Notes: generated by a model from the letters alone, not told the origin. 64,000 nucleotides of DNA from VRUE01 sp963715625 (GCA_963715625.1 OY970260.1:1364001-1428000); one strand, 5' to 3'. Positions 40,074 to 50,310 are shown, numbered from the stretch's first letter. Numbers and translations are program-made.

Positions 40074-40874
40074 TCACCTCGCCGCGTGGGTGTCGTACCA
40101 GCCCGGCATCGGGCCCAGCAGCCTGATCGCCTGGCCCCTGATCCCCTTCCCCAGCTGCGAGCGCCGCAGCAGCTCCTCCGGCCTCCTGACTGCGCGCTGG
40201 ACGCGGTTGATTCGCCTGTAGCGGCGTTCGGCCTGTTCGCGGCTGAGCCACTCGGGGAGGTCGGGCCCGAACGGCCCGCTCGAGTCGGGCTCGAAGCGAT
40301 AGCGGAGCGGGGCGCCGTCCAGGGCCCGCGTCTCGATCTCGGTGCTCGGGATCGTCGCCTGCTGGATGACGGCGAAGCGGCTGTAGCCGAGCCGGTCCAG
40401 CAGCGAGAGCTCGCGCTGGAGGTCCGGCCAGCTGCCGTGCGATGCCTCGATGCTGACGAAGTCGGGTCGCTCCGGCCGCTCGCCCAGCGCCTCCAGGCAA
40501 TGCAGGCCGGCCCCCTCGATGTCGATCTTGACGAACGCCGGTGTGCCGGTCTCGCGCAGAACCGCCGCGAAATCGATGCTCGGCACCTCGATCGGCTGGC
40601 TCTCGCCGCCGTGCAGGTTGCCCTCCGCCCGGCCCGCGTCCACCGTTCCCCAGACGCTGTTGGGATGCCTGAAGAAGCGAACCGACGGCTCGGATGAGGC
40701 GGTGATCGCTCCCTCGACGATCGAGAGCCGGCCCTCGCCCGCGAAGCGCGCGGCACACGCCGCGGCGAGCTCGGGATCCGCCTCGAACCCGACCACCCGG
40801 TACCCCTTCGCCAGGTAGTAGGCGGTGTCCTCGCCCTTGTGCATGCCCACGTCGAAGACCAGATCTCGCTCCAC
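40074..40874 (-). CDS. FkbM-family methyltransferase
   Basis: About 266 residues from GTG 40874, chosen because family members begin close to DLVFDVGMHKGEDTAYYLAK, the SAM-binding motif I; an ATG at 40958 would add 28 residues. Further SAM-fold motifs are VVGFEADPELAAACAARF and PAFVKIDIEGAGLHCLEAL. FkbM enzymes O-methylate sugars or small molecules. It is isolated from the glycan-like cluster at 51-62 kb but could serve the same product. Confidence 0.85.
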   Translation of the reverse strand: MERDLVFDVGMHKGEDTAYYLAKGYRVVGFEADPELAAACAARFAGEGRLSIVEGAITASSEPSVRFFRHPNSVWGTVDAGRAEGNLHGGESQPIEVPSIDFAAVLRETGTPAFVKIDIEGAGLHCLEALGERPERPDFVSIEASHGSWPDLQRELSLLDRLGYSRFAVIQQATIPSTEIETRALDGAPLRYRFEPDSSGPFGPDLPEWLSREQAERRYRRINRVQRAVRRPEELLRRSQLGKGIRGQAIRLLGPMPGWYDTHAAR

Positions 40875-40999
40875 GAGGCAAGAACGATGGCCGCCGCGGC
40901 AACTTTCCGCGACCAGGCCCGGATATGGGCCTGGCTCCACGCAGGCGAGCATCGGCACGGGCGCGCCGGCCCTTGAGGGCCGACTATCCTCAACCGCCC

Positions 41000-42298
<1,299 letters not shown>

Positions 42299-42314
42299 CC
42301 CGCGGCCGCGCTGG

Positions 42315-42457
42315 CCGCGGGTCCTGTCGTCGGGGGTGGGGTGCCCTGCTTGCGCTACGCGCTGCTTCGGGCAGAGGCACGGGAGCGGGATGAACCTCAA
42401 GCCCCGCCCTCAGCAGCCTTCGCGCGGCGCAGACACCCCACCCCCGACGCCACCCGC
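42315..42457. repeat. palindrome family G, long-arm copy
   Basis: CCGCGGGTCCTGTCGTCGGG onwards (42315-42343) pairs with 42432-42457 (ending GACGCCACCCGCGG), enclosing about 90 bases with smaller hairpins. The outermost bases match those of the dnaX copy. It begins 17 bases after the lysC stop. Confidence 0.82.
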
Positions 42458-42645
42458 GGAGGGACGACATCAAGCACGAATCAGGGCGGCAGGTTGAAAG
42501 CCTTCAGTCCAGCGAACGGCAGCAGCGAATTTCGGAAGCTCGCGGCCTCAACTCACGTGCCTGCTGCCAGCCCTTTGAGTGGTCGGAGCGATGCCTTTCT
42601 CGCAAGCTTCTCGGCCCTGGGCGCTGCTCGATCGACGTTCCTCGT

Positions 42646-42737
42646 GGTGGGTGGCGTCGCAGGGGGGATCGCCCCCGAGGACGCTTTAGCGACCGCAGGG
42701 GGCGGTGGGTCCCCTGCGACGACAGGACCCGCCGCGC
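42646..42737. repeat. palindrome family G, inverted copy of the dnaX element
   Basis: Read on the minus strand it closely parallels dnaX bases 26432-26523, including the identical stretch CCCCCGAGGACGCTTTAGCG (plus-strand orientation) and GGTGGGTCCCCTGC. The minus-strand translation PPPPAVAKASSGAIPP mirrors the DnaX linker PPPPPVAKASSGAVPP. A fragment, CGACAGGGCCCGCCGCG, recurs at 44301-44317. Confidence 0.88.
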
Positions 42738-42754
42738 TGAGACCCGGCGACAGG

Positions 42755-42955
42755 ACCCGCCTTGCGCGCCGCGCGCTTGCCGTGAGCTCCCAACCGGGCA
42801 CCTCGCGTTCCGCCCGGCGGGGCCATCCCAGCCGGCACGATGAGGTCTACGGGGATCGTCACCTCGCGGCCGTTGATCTCAGCCGGGGCCTGCCAGATGC
42901 CGGGCTCCTCAGATCCCTGAAACTTGGCCAGCTTGAAGCCGGCTGCCTCCATCAA
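42755..42955 (-). pseudogene. remnant of an AbiEii-like nucleotidyltransferase
   Basis: A fragment of about 65 residues, MEAAGFKLAKFQGSEEPGIW, then VTIPVDLIVPAGMAPPGGTR and GARLGAHGKRAARKA, resembles the middle of nucleotidyltransferases that accompany AbiEi/HTH regulators. The N-terminal catalytic part (GS-x-DxD) is missing and the C-terminal end runs into palindromic repeat DNA. It follows the HTH gene on the same strand by 34 bases, the normal order for such pairs. This is a partial, broken gene. Confidence 0.6.
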
Positions 42956-42988
42956 GTTGCCGAGGGGAGGAGCATCCCTCTCGCGAGA

Positions 42989-44104
42989 TCAAGGACGCAG
43001 CGCTCCGAGTGAGTCGGCTCGCCACTCCGATTCGTTGGCTTGCATCCACTCCAGCAGTGCCGCGCCCTCAGCCGGCATTCGCCCGTTGCCGCTGAGGCAA
43101 TCGACCACCACCTGGGAGGGAGCGGCGTAGCGCAGGCCGTCTTCGATGGAGGTCCGCAGCCAGACCACTCGGTCAAACGGTCGCAGGAGCGCGACGTTCG
43201 CACCCTCTCCGGCAGGGAGAAGGCCGAAATCGTTGGCGATCAGCGCCGGGGGGTCGCAGTAGGCGATAAGAAGGGCGGGCGAAGTCACCGGGGCGATTCG
43301 CCTCGCCGCGAAAGAACCGGTGATCGCAATCCGGGTGCCCGTCCCGGGGTCATCCGCGAGCTGCGACAACAGGCGGTCGACACCTTCGGGGGCGACGAAC
43401 GTCGCGGCTTCGTTGGTCTTGAAGACGTCATACGAGGATGCCCAGCGGCGCAGGAGGCCGCCGATGTTGACGGTTTCGACCGGCCCTCGCGGAGAACGCT
43501 CGATCAAGGCCTCGCGGAAGAGCGTGTCGAGCAGGCGCGAGACGTAGCCCGGCGCCAAGCCGGCCGCCTCCGCGAGCTCGCGCACGCCGTATGGAGGACG
43601 TACGTCGACCAGCAGCCTGATCAGCCGAGCGGCCTTGGCCCCCCGAAGCTGAGCCCTGCCGCGCTCCTTGGGGGCGGGGTTGCGACTCGCCCCAACCGTT
43701 TGAAGATAGAAAGCCGGATTGTCGAGGCGGACCAGGGCGTTCCCGGTCAGGTCGATGTAGTTGATCTCTTGCTCGGCGAGCAGCTCCTGGGTGCGCTTGC
43801 TGAGCCAGGGAGCGACGACCAGCAGTGGCACATTGCCCCCGAGCTTTCGGGCCGCTTTCGCCAGGGGCGGGAGGAGCCCGAGAACGCCCCGGGGCGAGAG
43901 AGACTGCTTTTCCTCGACGGCGATGGTCGCGAAGGTCCCGCTCTGGGCTTTGAGGGAGATCGTCGAGTCGGCAGGCGGAGTCTCCTCTCCGGCAGGGGGG
44001 ATACTGGAGCCTTCGACGCTCCAGCCGCGAGGCAAGCGTTCCTCCAGCCAGGAGATCGCCCTTTCTCTGAGAAAGGCTTCCGATTGAGTTGGATTTGCTG
44101 GCAT
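42989..44104 (-). CDS. winged-helix protein resembling AbiEi-type antitoxin
   Basis: About 371 residues from ATG 44104 (an upstream ATG at 44158 would cover the operator palindrome). The middle carries a winged-helix domain, ARLIRLLVDVRPPYGVRELA then EAAGLAPGYVSRLLDTLFRE; the C-terminal domain (GTRIAITGSFAARRIAPVTS) looks like the transcriptional regulator paired with AbiEii-type toxins. LLAEQEINYIDLTGNALVRL is typical of the N-terminal half. Its partner nucleotidyltransferase downstream is a remnant, so this antitoxin is probably orphaned. It is inserted between lysC and asd on the opposite strand. Confidence 0.7.
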   Translation of the reverse strand: MPANPTQSEAFLRERAISWLEERLPRGWSVEGSSIPPAGEETPPADSTISLKAQSGTFATIAVEEKQSLSPRGVLGLLPPLAKAARKLGGNVPLLVVAPWLSKRTQELLAEQEINYIDLTGNALVRLDNPAFYLQTVGASRNPAPKERGRAQLRGAKAARLIRLLVDVRPPYGVRELAEAAGLAPGYVSRLLDTLFREALIERSPRGPVETVNIGGLLRRWASSYDVFKTNEAATFVAPEGVDRLLSQLADDPGTGTRIAITGSFAARRIAPVTSPALLIAYCDPPALIANDFGLLPAGEGANVALLRPFDRVVWLRTSIEDGLRYAAPSQVVVDCLSGNGRMPAEGAALLEWMQANESEWRADSLGALRP

Positions 44105-44144
44105 CGCAAAGACGAGACTACCTGACTTAGTTATTGATTTAAGC

Positions 44145-44167
44145 CAGTTTGCGTTCACTGCAAACTG
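44145..44167. promoter_or_regulatory. operator palindrome before the AbiEi-like gene
   Basis: CAGTTTGC (44145-44152) and GCAAACTG (44160-44167) form a perfect 8-bp-arm palindrome in AT-rich DNA, about 40 bases before the preferred start. A second partial palindrome, CTTA-10-TAAG, follows closer to the gene. Autoregulation is likely by analogy with AbiEi. Confidence 0.6.
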
Positions 44168-44218
44168 CCAATCAAAGGAAACACGGTTGACGGCGCATCG
44201 CGAGCAAAACTCAGGGTT

Positions 44219-44265
44219 GGGAGCTTCCCCGTCAGCGAAGTGGCGCCGAGTCGGGGAAAGCTCCC
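44219..44265. repeat. palindrome before asd
   Basis: GGGAGCTTCCCCG (44219-44231) pairs with CGGGGAAAGCTCCC (44252-44265) with a one-base bulge. It is followed by a family G fragment (44301-44317) that ends about 30 bases before the asd start. Confidence 0.72.
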
Positions 44266-44345
44266 GGGCTCCAGGCGTTGTCGATTGACGTCCCTCGCGG
44301 CGACAGGGCCCGCCGCGCCAGAAACTCCTTCGTCATACTCGGCCG

Positions 44346-45377
44346 ATGGCTGGCGACGGCTACAGAGTGGGGGTTCTTGGCGCCACCGGCGCGGTCGGAT
44401 CGACCATCCTGGGGGTGCTTGCCGAGCGGGAGTTTCCGGCCTCCGAGGTGGTCGCCTTTGCCTCGGAGCGGTCGGCCGGGCGCGAGATCGAGTGGAACGG
44501 CTCGGTGCTCGAGTGCCGGGCGCTGAGCGCTGAGACGATCCAGGGGCTCGATGTGGTTCTCTCCTCCGCCGGCGGCGCGGTCAGCGCCGAGTGGGCGCCG
44601 CAGCTGGTCGAGGCGGGCGCGGTCGTCGTCGACAACACCAGCTACTGGCGGATGCACGAGGACGTGCCGCTGGTCGTCGCCGGCGTCAACCCCGAGGCGG
44701 CGGACACCCACAAGGGCATCGTCGCCAACCCCAACTGCACGACGATGGTCGCGATGATGGCGCTGGCGCCGATCCACCGCGCGGTCGGCCTGGAGCGCAT
44801 CGTCGTCTCCAGCTACCAGGCCGTCTCGGGAACCGGGCAGCGGGCGATCGAGGAGCTGCGCGAGCAGTCGCGCGCGGTCCTGGCCGGGGAAGACGTCCCG
44901 GCCCCCCGGGTCTACCCCCACCGGATCGCCTTCAACGTGCTGCCCCAGGTCGAGGTCTTCAAGGACGGCGACGACTACACGACCGAGGAGCGCAAGGTGA
45001 TGGCGGAGACCCGCAAGATCCTCGGCGCCGGCGAGGAGCTGGCGATCTCGGCGACCTGCGCCCGGGTGCCGGTCGTCAGCGGCCACTCCGAGTCGGTCAA
45101 CGTGCGCACCCGCGAGGACCTCTCGCCCGACGAGTGCCGCGCTCTGCTCGCCGAGTCCCCCGGCGTCGTCGTCGTCGACGACCCGGCCGCGGGCGCCTAC
45201 CCGATGGCGATCGACGCCGCCGGCCGCGACGAGGTCCTCGTCGGTCGCATCCGCCGCGACCCCGACGAGGAGCGCACGCTCAACCTCTGGGTCGCCGGCG
45301 ACAACCTGCGCAAGGGCGCCGCGACCAACGCCGTCCAGGTCGCCGAGCTGCTGATCGAGCGCGACCTGCTTGGGTAG
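44346..45377 (+). CDS. asd: aspartate-semialdehyde dehydrogenase
   Basis: A 343-residue enzyme. YRVGVLGATGAVGSTILGVL is the NADP-binding N-terminus, VANPNCTTMVAMMAL contains the catalytic Cys near residue 135, and CARVPVVSGHSESVNV the substrate-binding His. It reduces aspartyl phosphate to the semialdehyde, the second step after LysC. In relatives lysC and asd are normally adjacent; here they are split by about 2 kb of repeats and a toxin-antitoxin-like pair. Confidence 0.96.
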   Translation: MAGDGYRVGVLGATGAVGSTILGVLAEREFPASEVVAFASERSAGREIEWNGSVLECRALSAETIQGLDVVLSSAGGAVSAEWAPQLVEAGAVVVDNTSYWRMHEDVPLVVAGVNPEAADTHKGIVANPNCTTMVAMMALAPIHRAVGLERIVVSSYQAVSGTGQRAIEELREQSRAVLAGEDVPAPRVYPHRIAFNVLPQVEVFKDGDDYTTEERKVMAETRKILGAGEELAISATCARVPVVSGHSESVNVRTREDLSPDECRALLAESPGVVVVDDPAAGAYPMAIDAAGRDEVLVGRIRRDPDEERTLNLWVAGDNLRKGAATNAVQVAELLIERDLLG

Positions 45378-45379
45378 TA

Positions 45380-45438
45380 GAGGCACAGATTTCCCACGCT
45401 GTGGGGAATTTTTCCCCATCACGTGGTAAATTTTACCC
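45380..45438. promoter_or_regulatory. tandem palindromic operators before the second DUF4143 ATPase
   Basis: GTGGGGAATTTTTCCC (45401-45416) and GTGGTAAATTTTACCC (45423-45438) are direct repeats 22 bp apart, each itself palindromic. A weaker third unit (AGATTTCCC, 45387-45395) lies about 21 bp further up. The last repeat touches the ATG at 45439. The layout is the same as at 30130-30173, but the sequence is different. Confidence 0.78.
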
Positions 45439-46668
45439 ATGATCGAGCGGGCCATCACAAAACCGCTCCTCGCGGCGCTCGGCGACACCCCGGTCGTGAC
45501 GCTTGTCGGAGGACGCCAGACGGGTAAGAGCACGCTTGTCACCAGCCTCACGGGAAGCGGACACGATGCCGAGTACGTCACTCTGGACGATCCGATCGAG
45601 CTGGCTGCGGCCCGCCGCGATCCAATCGCCTTCGTCGATCGCTTCGACGGACCGGCGATCCTCGACGAGATCCAGCGGGCGCCGGAGCTGCTGCTGCCGA
45701 TCAAGGCCTCGGTGGATCGCGATCGTCGCGCCGGCAGGTTCCTGCTCACCGGCTCCGCGAACGTGCTCCTCGTTCCGTCGGTGGCCGAGGCGCTGGCCGG
45801 CCGCATGGAGGTGCTCACCCTCTGGCCGTTTTCCGCGGCTGAGATCGAGGGGCGTCCCGGCGAGCAGTTCCTCACCTGGCTCTTCGCAGCTCGCCCAGAG
45901 CCGCCGCTTGCCGAGGCCGTGAGTCCCAGACAACTCGTCTCCCGCCTGCTGGCGGGGGGTTACCCCGAGGCAGTGGCGCGGGAGGACGATGACCGACGCT
46001 GGCAATGGCTCTCGAGCTACCTGACGACGATTCTGGAGCGGGATGTGCGGGCGATGGCCGACATCGAGAGGCTCGAGCAGCTTCCGGCGCTGCTGAGCGC
46101 GATAGCCCTGCGTTCGCGCGGGCCGCTGAACAAGAGCGGCCTCAGCCAGGACCTCGGCATGCCCAACAGCACGATCGATCGCTACCTGGCGCTGCTCGAT
46201 CGCGTTTTCCTGGTGCACCGCCTCACGGCCTGGCACAACCGCCTGGGGCCGCGCCTGGTAAAGGCGCCGAAGCTCCTGTTGAGCGACTCCGGCCTCCTGT
46301 GTCGGTTGCTTCGGGCAGATCGCAAGCGGCTGCTGGACGACGACTCGCTGCGGGGCCTGGTCCTCGAGAGCTATGTGGGGATGGAGTTGGTCAAGGCGGG
46401 CGCGATGGCGGGCGCGGGAACCGACGTCATGCACTACCGGACCACGAAGGGCACGGAGATCGACTTCATGGTCGAGTCCGCCGACGGCCGGATCGCCGGC
46501 ATCGAGGTCAAGTCCGGACGCACTGTCGATAGCGCTGACTTCAGGCGGTTCGAGCGCCTCGAACAGGCCCACGGAGAGCTGTTCGTGCGGGGTGTGGTCC
46601 TGTACACCGGGGATCGGGTCGTCCCCTTTGGGGAGCGGCTCGCCGCATGGCCGGTCGGGCTCCTTTAG
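45439..46668 (+). CDS. AAA ATPase with DUF4143
   Basis: A 409-residue protein with the same plan as the ATPase at 30180: Walker A GGRQTGKSTLVTSL, Walker B PAILDEIQRAPELLLPIKAS, sensor FLLTGSANVLLVP, winged helix LNKSGLSQDLGMPNSTIDRY and a C-terminal nuclease-like fold with EIDFMVES and IAGIEVKSG. The conserved YVGMELVKAG and KLLLSDSGLLCRLL are also typical. Function of the family is unsettled. Tandem operators end exactly at the start codon, so the product (or a partner) may regulate its own synthesis. Confidence 0.88.
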   Translation: MIERAITKPLLAALGDTPVVTLVGGRQTGKSTLVTSLTGSGHDAEYVTLDDPIELAAARRDPIAFVDRFDGPAILDEIQRAPELLLPIKASVDRDRRAGRFLLTGSANVLLVPSVAEALAGRMEVLTLWPFSAAEIEGRPGEQFLTWLFAARPEPPLAEAVSPRQLVSRLLAGGYPEAVAREDDDRRWQWLSSYLTTILERDVRAMADIERLEQLPALLSAIALRSRGPLNKSGLSQDLGMPNSTIDRYLALLDRVFLVHRLTAWHNRLGPRLVKAPKLLLSDSGLLCRLLRADRKRLLDDDSLRGLVLESYVGMELVKAGAMAGAGTDVMHYRTTKGTEIDFMVESADGRIAGIEVKSGRTVDSADFRRFERLEQAHGELFVRGVVLYTGDRVVPFGERLAAWPVGLL

Positions 46669-46707
46669 GCGATCGGCGCCGCCGGCCGTCCAAGTCACTG
46701 ACGATTG

Positions 46708-47184
46708 TCAGTCGCCCAGGTCTTCGGCCAGGGTGCCGAATCGCTCGACCAGGCCGCGGAAGAAGTCGTGGCGGGTGACCACGGCGTGCACCCGTCCGGC
46801 GGTGGCGATCGGCACGATCAGGACCCGGTGGTGGAGGAAGGTCTCGGCCAGCTGGGTGTCGGAGTAGGAGTCCTCGACGACGACGTGGTCGGTGGTCAGG
46901 AAGCGGCGGATCGATTCCTCGGCGCACTGGCTGCGCCGCTCGATCGTCTCGTCGACCGAGCGCGAGACCATCGCCGCCGAGGCGAGCTCGCCGACGTAGC
47001 CGGGGAAGAGGGCGGCCATGAACTCGCGCTCGCCGAAGATGCCGGCGAAGCGGCCGTCGGCCTCCACGGCGGGCAGCGCCGGCAGGCCGGCGTCGATTAC
47101 CCGCCGCGCCGCCGGGCCGATCAGCTCGTTGGCGTCGAGGGGCTCTATCTCGCGAAGCGTGCTCTGGACGATCGAGTCGGACAT
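46708..47184 (-). CDS. CBS-domain pair protein
   Basis: A 158-residue protein with two CBS motifs: DAGLPALPAVEADGRFAGIF and then FLHHRVLIVPIATAGRVHAV. Such pairs bind adenine nucleotides and regulate a partner. A good ribosome-binding site (GAGGAGAAACC) precedes the ATG, and the gene follows the ArsB/NhaD-type transporter by 10 bases, so it probably senses energy state for that transporter. Confidence 0.85.
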   Translation of the reverse strand: MSDSIVQSTLREIEPLDANELIGPAARRVIDAGLPALPAVEADGRFAGIFGEREFMAALFPGYVGELASAAMVSRSVDETIERRSQCAEESIRRFLTTDHVVVEDSYSDTQLAETFLHHRVLIVPIATAGRVHAVVTRHDFFRGLVERFGTLAEDLGD

Positions 47185-47194
47185 CGGTTTCTCC

Positions 47195-48466
47195 TCAGAT
47201 CAGGATGTAGCGGATCGCAATGTAAGCGGTGGCGAGGCCGATGGAGAGGATCGTCGCCGGCAGGCCGACGCGCAGGAAGGCCATGAAGCCGATCGGCGTC
47301 CCGGCCCGTTCGGCCATCCCGGCGGCGGCGACGTTAGCCGCGGCGGCGATCAGGGTCGCGTTGCCACCGAAGCAGGCGCCGAGCGCGAGCGACCACCAGT
47401 AGGCGTCGTCGCCGGTCGCGCCGGCCGACTCCTGCACTTCCTTGACGACGGGAATCATCGCCGTGGTGAAGGGGATGTTGTCGACCACGGCGGAGCCCGC
47501 CGCGGCGACCCAGGCGATGCCGATCAGCTCGGCGCTGCGCTCGCCCCCGGTGACGTCCTTGACCGCCTCGGCGACGTGGCCGATCGCCCCGGTGGCCTCC
47601 AGGGCGCCGACCATGACGAAGAGCGCGATGAAGAAGAAGAGCGTCGTCCACTCGATCGCCGAGAGGGTCTTTTCGAGGTCGATCCTCGTCACCAGCAGGC
47701 CGACCGCGGCGCCGGTCAGCGCAACCGTCGCCGGCTCGACGTGCAGCGCCTGGTGGGCGAAGAAGGCGAGCACGGTGAGCGCCAGCACCGGGCCGGTGCG
47801 CTTCAGCTCCGGCCAGTCGCGGATCGAGGCGGCGGCGTCGAGCTCCATCACCGCCCGGCGGTTTCGCTCCTCGACCCGCAGCCGCTTGCGGAAGACGAGG
47901 TAGAGCAGCGGCACGACGACGGCGAAGGTGACGAGCACGATCGGCGCCAGGTTTGCGATGAAGGCGTTGAAGCTGAGCCCGGTGGCGCCGGCGATGATGA
48001 TGTTCGGCGGGTCGCCGATCAGGGTCGCGGTGCCGCCGATGTTGGAGGCGATCACCTCGATGATCAGCAGCGGCACCGCCTCGATGTCGAGCGCGTCGGC
48101 GAGCAGGAAGGTGATCGGCGCGACCAGCAGGATCGTGGTCAGGTTGTCGAGGAAGGCCGAGAGCAGCGCCGTCGTCCCGGCGAGGCTCATCGTCACCGCG
48201 AACGAGCGCCCCCCGGAGAGCTGCCCGGCGCGGATCGCGACGTAGTCGTAGACGCCGGTCTGCTGGGTCAGGTAGACGAGGATCATCATCCCGACGAGCA
48301 GGCCGATCGTGCCGAAGTCGACCGCCTCGATCGCCTGCTCCTGGGAGAAGCCGCCGACGAAGAGGACGACGATCGCGGCGCCGAGCAGCGCCACGTTGGT
48401 GCGGTGCATCTTCTCGCTGGCGACGATCGCCAGGACGATGAGGAAGGTGGCTACGGCGATTGCCAA
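47195..48466 (-). CDS. ArsB/NhaD (ion transporter superfamily) membrane protein
   Basis: About 423 residues from TTG 48466, chosen because GAAAGG lies 5 bases upstream and the first helix follows at once (LAIAVATFLIVLAIVA). There are some eleven to twelve helices; SAFLDNLTTILLVAPITFLL and VIASNIGGTATLIGDPPNII are the conserved hairpin/motif of the ArsB/NhaD/P-protein family, repeated in the second half as SAVVDNIPFTTAMIPVV and ALGACFGGNATLIAAAANV. The transported ion (Na+/H+, anion or dicarboxylate) is not resolved. Co-transcribed with the CBS protein. Confidence 0.87.
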   Translation of the reverse strand: MAIAVATFLIVLAIVASEKMHRTNVALLGAAIVVLFVGGFSQEQAIEAVDFGTIGLLVGMMILVYLTQQTGVYDYVAIRAGQLSGGRSFAVTMSLAGTTALLSAFLDNLTTILLVAPITFLLADALDIEAVPLLIIEVIASNIGGTATLIGDPPNIIIAGATGLSFNAFIANLAPIVLVTFAVVVPLLYLVFRKRLRVEERNRRAVMELDAAASIRDWPELKRTGPVLALTVLAFFAHQALHVEPATVALTGAAVGLLVTRIDLEKTLSAIEWTTLFFFIALFVMVGALEATGAIGHVAEAVKDVTGGERSAELIGIAWVAAAGSAVVDNIPFTTAMIPVVKEVQESAGATGDDAYWWSLALGACFGGNATLIAAAANVAAAGMAERAGTPIGFMAFLRVGLPATILSIGLATAYIAIRYILI

Positions 48467-48599
48467 AGGGGCCTTTCGAGGTCGGCGAGGAGTGTTGCCG
48501 ACCAGTCTTCCCAGCTCACCAGGGTCAACCCTAGACCATTCGTCCGACACACTTCCGTATGCCGCACGTAACGTTTTGTCCGCTAGCCTTCGGCTGACG

Positions 48600-48863
48600 A
48601 TGGAGCAGGCAAGGACCAAGTGGAACGACGATCGCCTCGACCACCTGTCGGGCCAGGTCGATTCCGTGCGCGACCAGGTCGTCTCCCTGCGTCACCACAT
48701 GGACGAGCGCTTCGAACGGCAGGAAGCCCGCATCGACGCGAAATTCGCCGCGCTCGATACGAAGTTCGACGCCCTGCAGCGGACGATGATCCTCACGCTC
48801 GGGGGAATAGTCGCCAGCATCCTCTCCACCTTCGGCGGTGTCCTCCTCGCGGCACAACTCTGA
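48600..48863 (+). CDS. small coiled-coil membrane protein
   Basis: An 87-residue protein: an amphipathic, heptad-rich stretch (VDSVRDQVVSLRHHMDERFE, RIDAKFAALDTKFDALQ) followed by one C-terminal transmembrane helix (MILTLGGIVASILSTFGGVL). This is the common plan of small tail-anchored coiled-coil proteins of unknown function. It is divergent from the transporter operon. Confidence 0.72.
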   Translation: MEQARTKWNDDRLDHLSGQVDSVRDQVVSLRHHMDERFERQEARIDAKFAALDTKFDALQRTMILTLGGIVASILSTFGGVLLAAQL

Positions 48864-48984
48864 GCCGAGGCCCTCTGGTCTCACCCAAGCAAGACAGCCC
48901 TTTTTTGGGACCCTCGGTGGCTTGCGGAGGGGGTCGAGTGCACCTATCGTCGCCCGCGAGCCAAACGCGCGGGGAAGGGCACCA

Positions 48985-49674
48985 GTGAGGGCTAATCGGA
49001 GCGGCAGGCTGACGTACGCAAATCTCGTCTCGACGCTTTGCCTTTTCCTCTTGGTCAGCGGCGGGGCGGCGGTGGCGGCGACCCAACTCGAGAAGAACAG
49101 CGTCGGCACCCAGCAGCTCAAGAACGGGGCCGTGACGCTGAAGAAGATCAGGGAGTCGGCCCGGTTCGCCCTGCGGGGGGACAGGGGCCCGGCGGGCCCG
49201 CGGGGGCGACCCGGGCCGATCGGGCCGAAGGGCCCGCAGGGAGAGGCGGGCCAGAGCGCGAGCGCCTTCGTCGCCTCGAGTACCCCGTCGGCCCTCTCGA
49301 GCGCCCCCTTCGCGAAAGGGTTCTGGCTGCTCGACTCCCACGACGGAGGCAAGGACCTCGTAATCGACACGAAAGCCACGGTCGTGATCCAGGGCTCCGC
49401 CACCATCGACGCCGCCGGCGCGGGCGCCAGCGTCCCCGTCACCTGCCAGGCCTATCTTTACGACCCCGGCGCGGCAAGCCCGCAGGACACCCCGGTTGGC
49501 GTCGAGAGCCGGGTCTCCGTCACGGGGGAGGAGGCCGAGACGATCTCGGTCACCGGGTTCTCGAAGGTAGCGGCCGGGACCTGGGGCCTGCGGCTCGGCT
49601 GCTCCACGAGCGCGGCTTCGGGGGATGCGGTCTTCGGCGGCGGCGCGCTCACGGCGATCGCGACCGATTCCTGA
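48985..49674 (+). CDS. exported collagen-like repeat protein
   Basis: A 229-residue protein from GTG 48985. The signal segment RLTYANLVSTLCLFLLVSGG is followed by TQLEKNSVGTQQLKNGAVTL, then a short Gly-X-Y run (GDRGPAGPRGRPGPIGPKGP) and a beta-rich C-terminal domain with two Cys. The start and the LxKNSVGTxQLKNGAV block are, as far as I recall, typical of Solirubrobacterales surface proteins. The triple-helix stretch is short (about nine triplets). Probable cell-surface role. Confidence 0.8.
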   Translation: MRANRSGRLTYANLVSTLCLFLLVSGGAAVAATQLEKNSVGTQQLKNGAVTLKKIRESARFALRGDRGPAGPRGRPGPIGPKGPQGEAGQSASAFVASSTPSALSSAPFAKGFWLLDSHDGGKDLVIDTKATVVIQGSATIDAAGAGASVPVTCQAYLYDPGAASPQDTPVGVESRVSVTGEEAETISVTGFSKVAAGTWGLRLGCSTSAASGDAVFGGGALTAIATDS

Positions 49675-49695
49675 GGCCTCGAGCCGCGGAAGCGT

Positions 49696-50310
49696 TCAGG
49701 AAGAGCTGCTCTGAGTCACCACCGGCGCCGCCCCGAGGTTCGCGAGCGCCAGCTTGAGGCTGCGCCGCCCCCTGTGGTGCAGCCCGTGCACCGAGCTTTC
49801 GGTCTTGCCCAGGGCCCTTGCGATCTCGACCGGGGAGAGCCCGGCGATGTGGCGGAGGATGAGCACCTCCCGCTGGTCCTGCGGCAGCTGGGCCAGCGCC
49901 TGGCGAAGATCCCCCCGGCGCTCCTGGCCGATGCGCCCGTGGTCGTGGTCGGGGACGCGGACCTCCTCGCAGGGCAGCGACCGCCTGGCGCGCATGTGGT
50001 CGAGGGCGGCGTTGCGGGCGACGCGCAGGATCCAAGCGGCGAAGGGAACGTCCCGAGGCTCGTATTTTCGGATCGCGGAGGTCAGCTTGACGAAGACGTT
50101 CTGCGTGATGTCCTCGGCCTCGTGGTGGTCCTTGACGAGGCTCCGCACGTAGCTGAGGACGTCCGAGGCGTACCTGACGTAGAGGAAATGCAGGGCCTCC
50201 ATCTCGCCTTCCTGGGCGCGAGCGACGGCATTCCTGACCAACTGGCCGTCGCCGCCGGGGCAGCCGTGAGCGTAGTCTCTGGATCGGTGCTTGGACTGGT
50301 GGCTGACCAA
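49696..50310 (-). CDS. ECF-type RNA polymerase sigma factor
   Basis: A 204-residue sigma-70 family protein with region 2 (FLYVRYASDVLSYVRSLVKD, EAEDITQNVFVKLTSAIRKY) and region 4 (ALAQLPQDQREVLILRHIAG and SPVEIARALGKTESSVHGLH). The C-terminal ending SSSS and N-terminal basic stretch are variable. No anti-sigma gene is adjacent, so control is unknown. The 250 bases upstream (50311-50561) show no gene. Confidence 0.92.
   Translation of the reverse strand: MVSHQSKHRSRDYAHGCPGGDGQLVRNAVARAQEGEMEALHFLYVRYASDVLSYVRSLVKDHHEAEDITQNVFVKLTSAIRKYEPRDVPFAAWILRVARNAALDHMRARRSLPCEEVRVPDHDHGRIGQERRGDLRQALAQLPQDQREVLILRHIAGLSPVEIARALGKTESSVHGLHHRGRRSLKLALANLGAAPVVTQSSSS

Noticed and set aside
42553..42801. 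Minus-strand open frame containing the DnaX-linker-like peptide
   Set aside because: Its similarity to DnaX comes from the shared palindromic element; the rest shows no protein-like pattern and no start signal.
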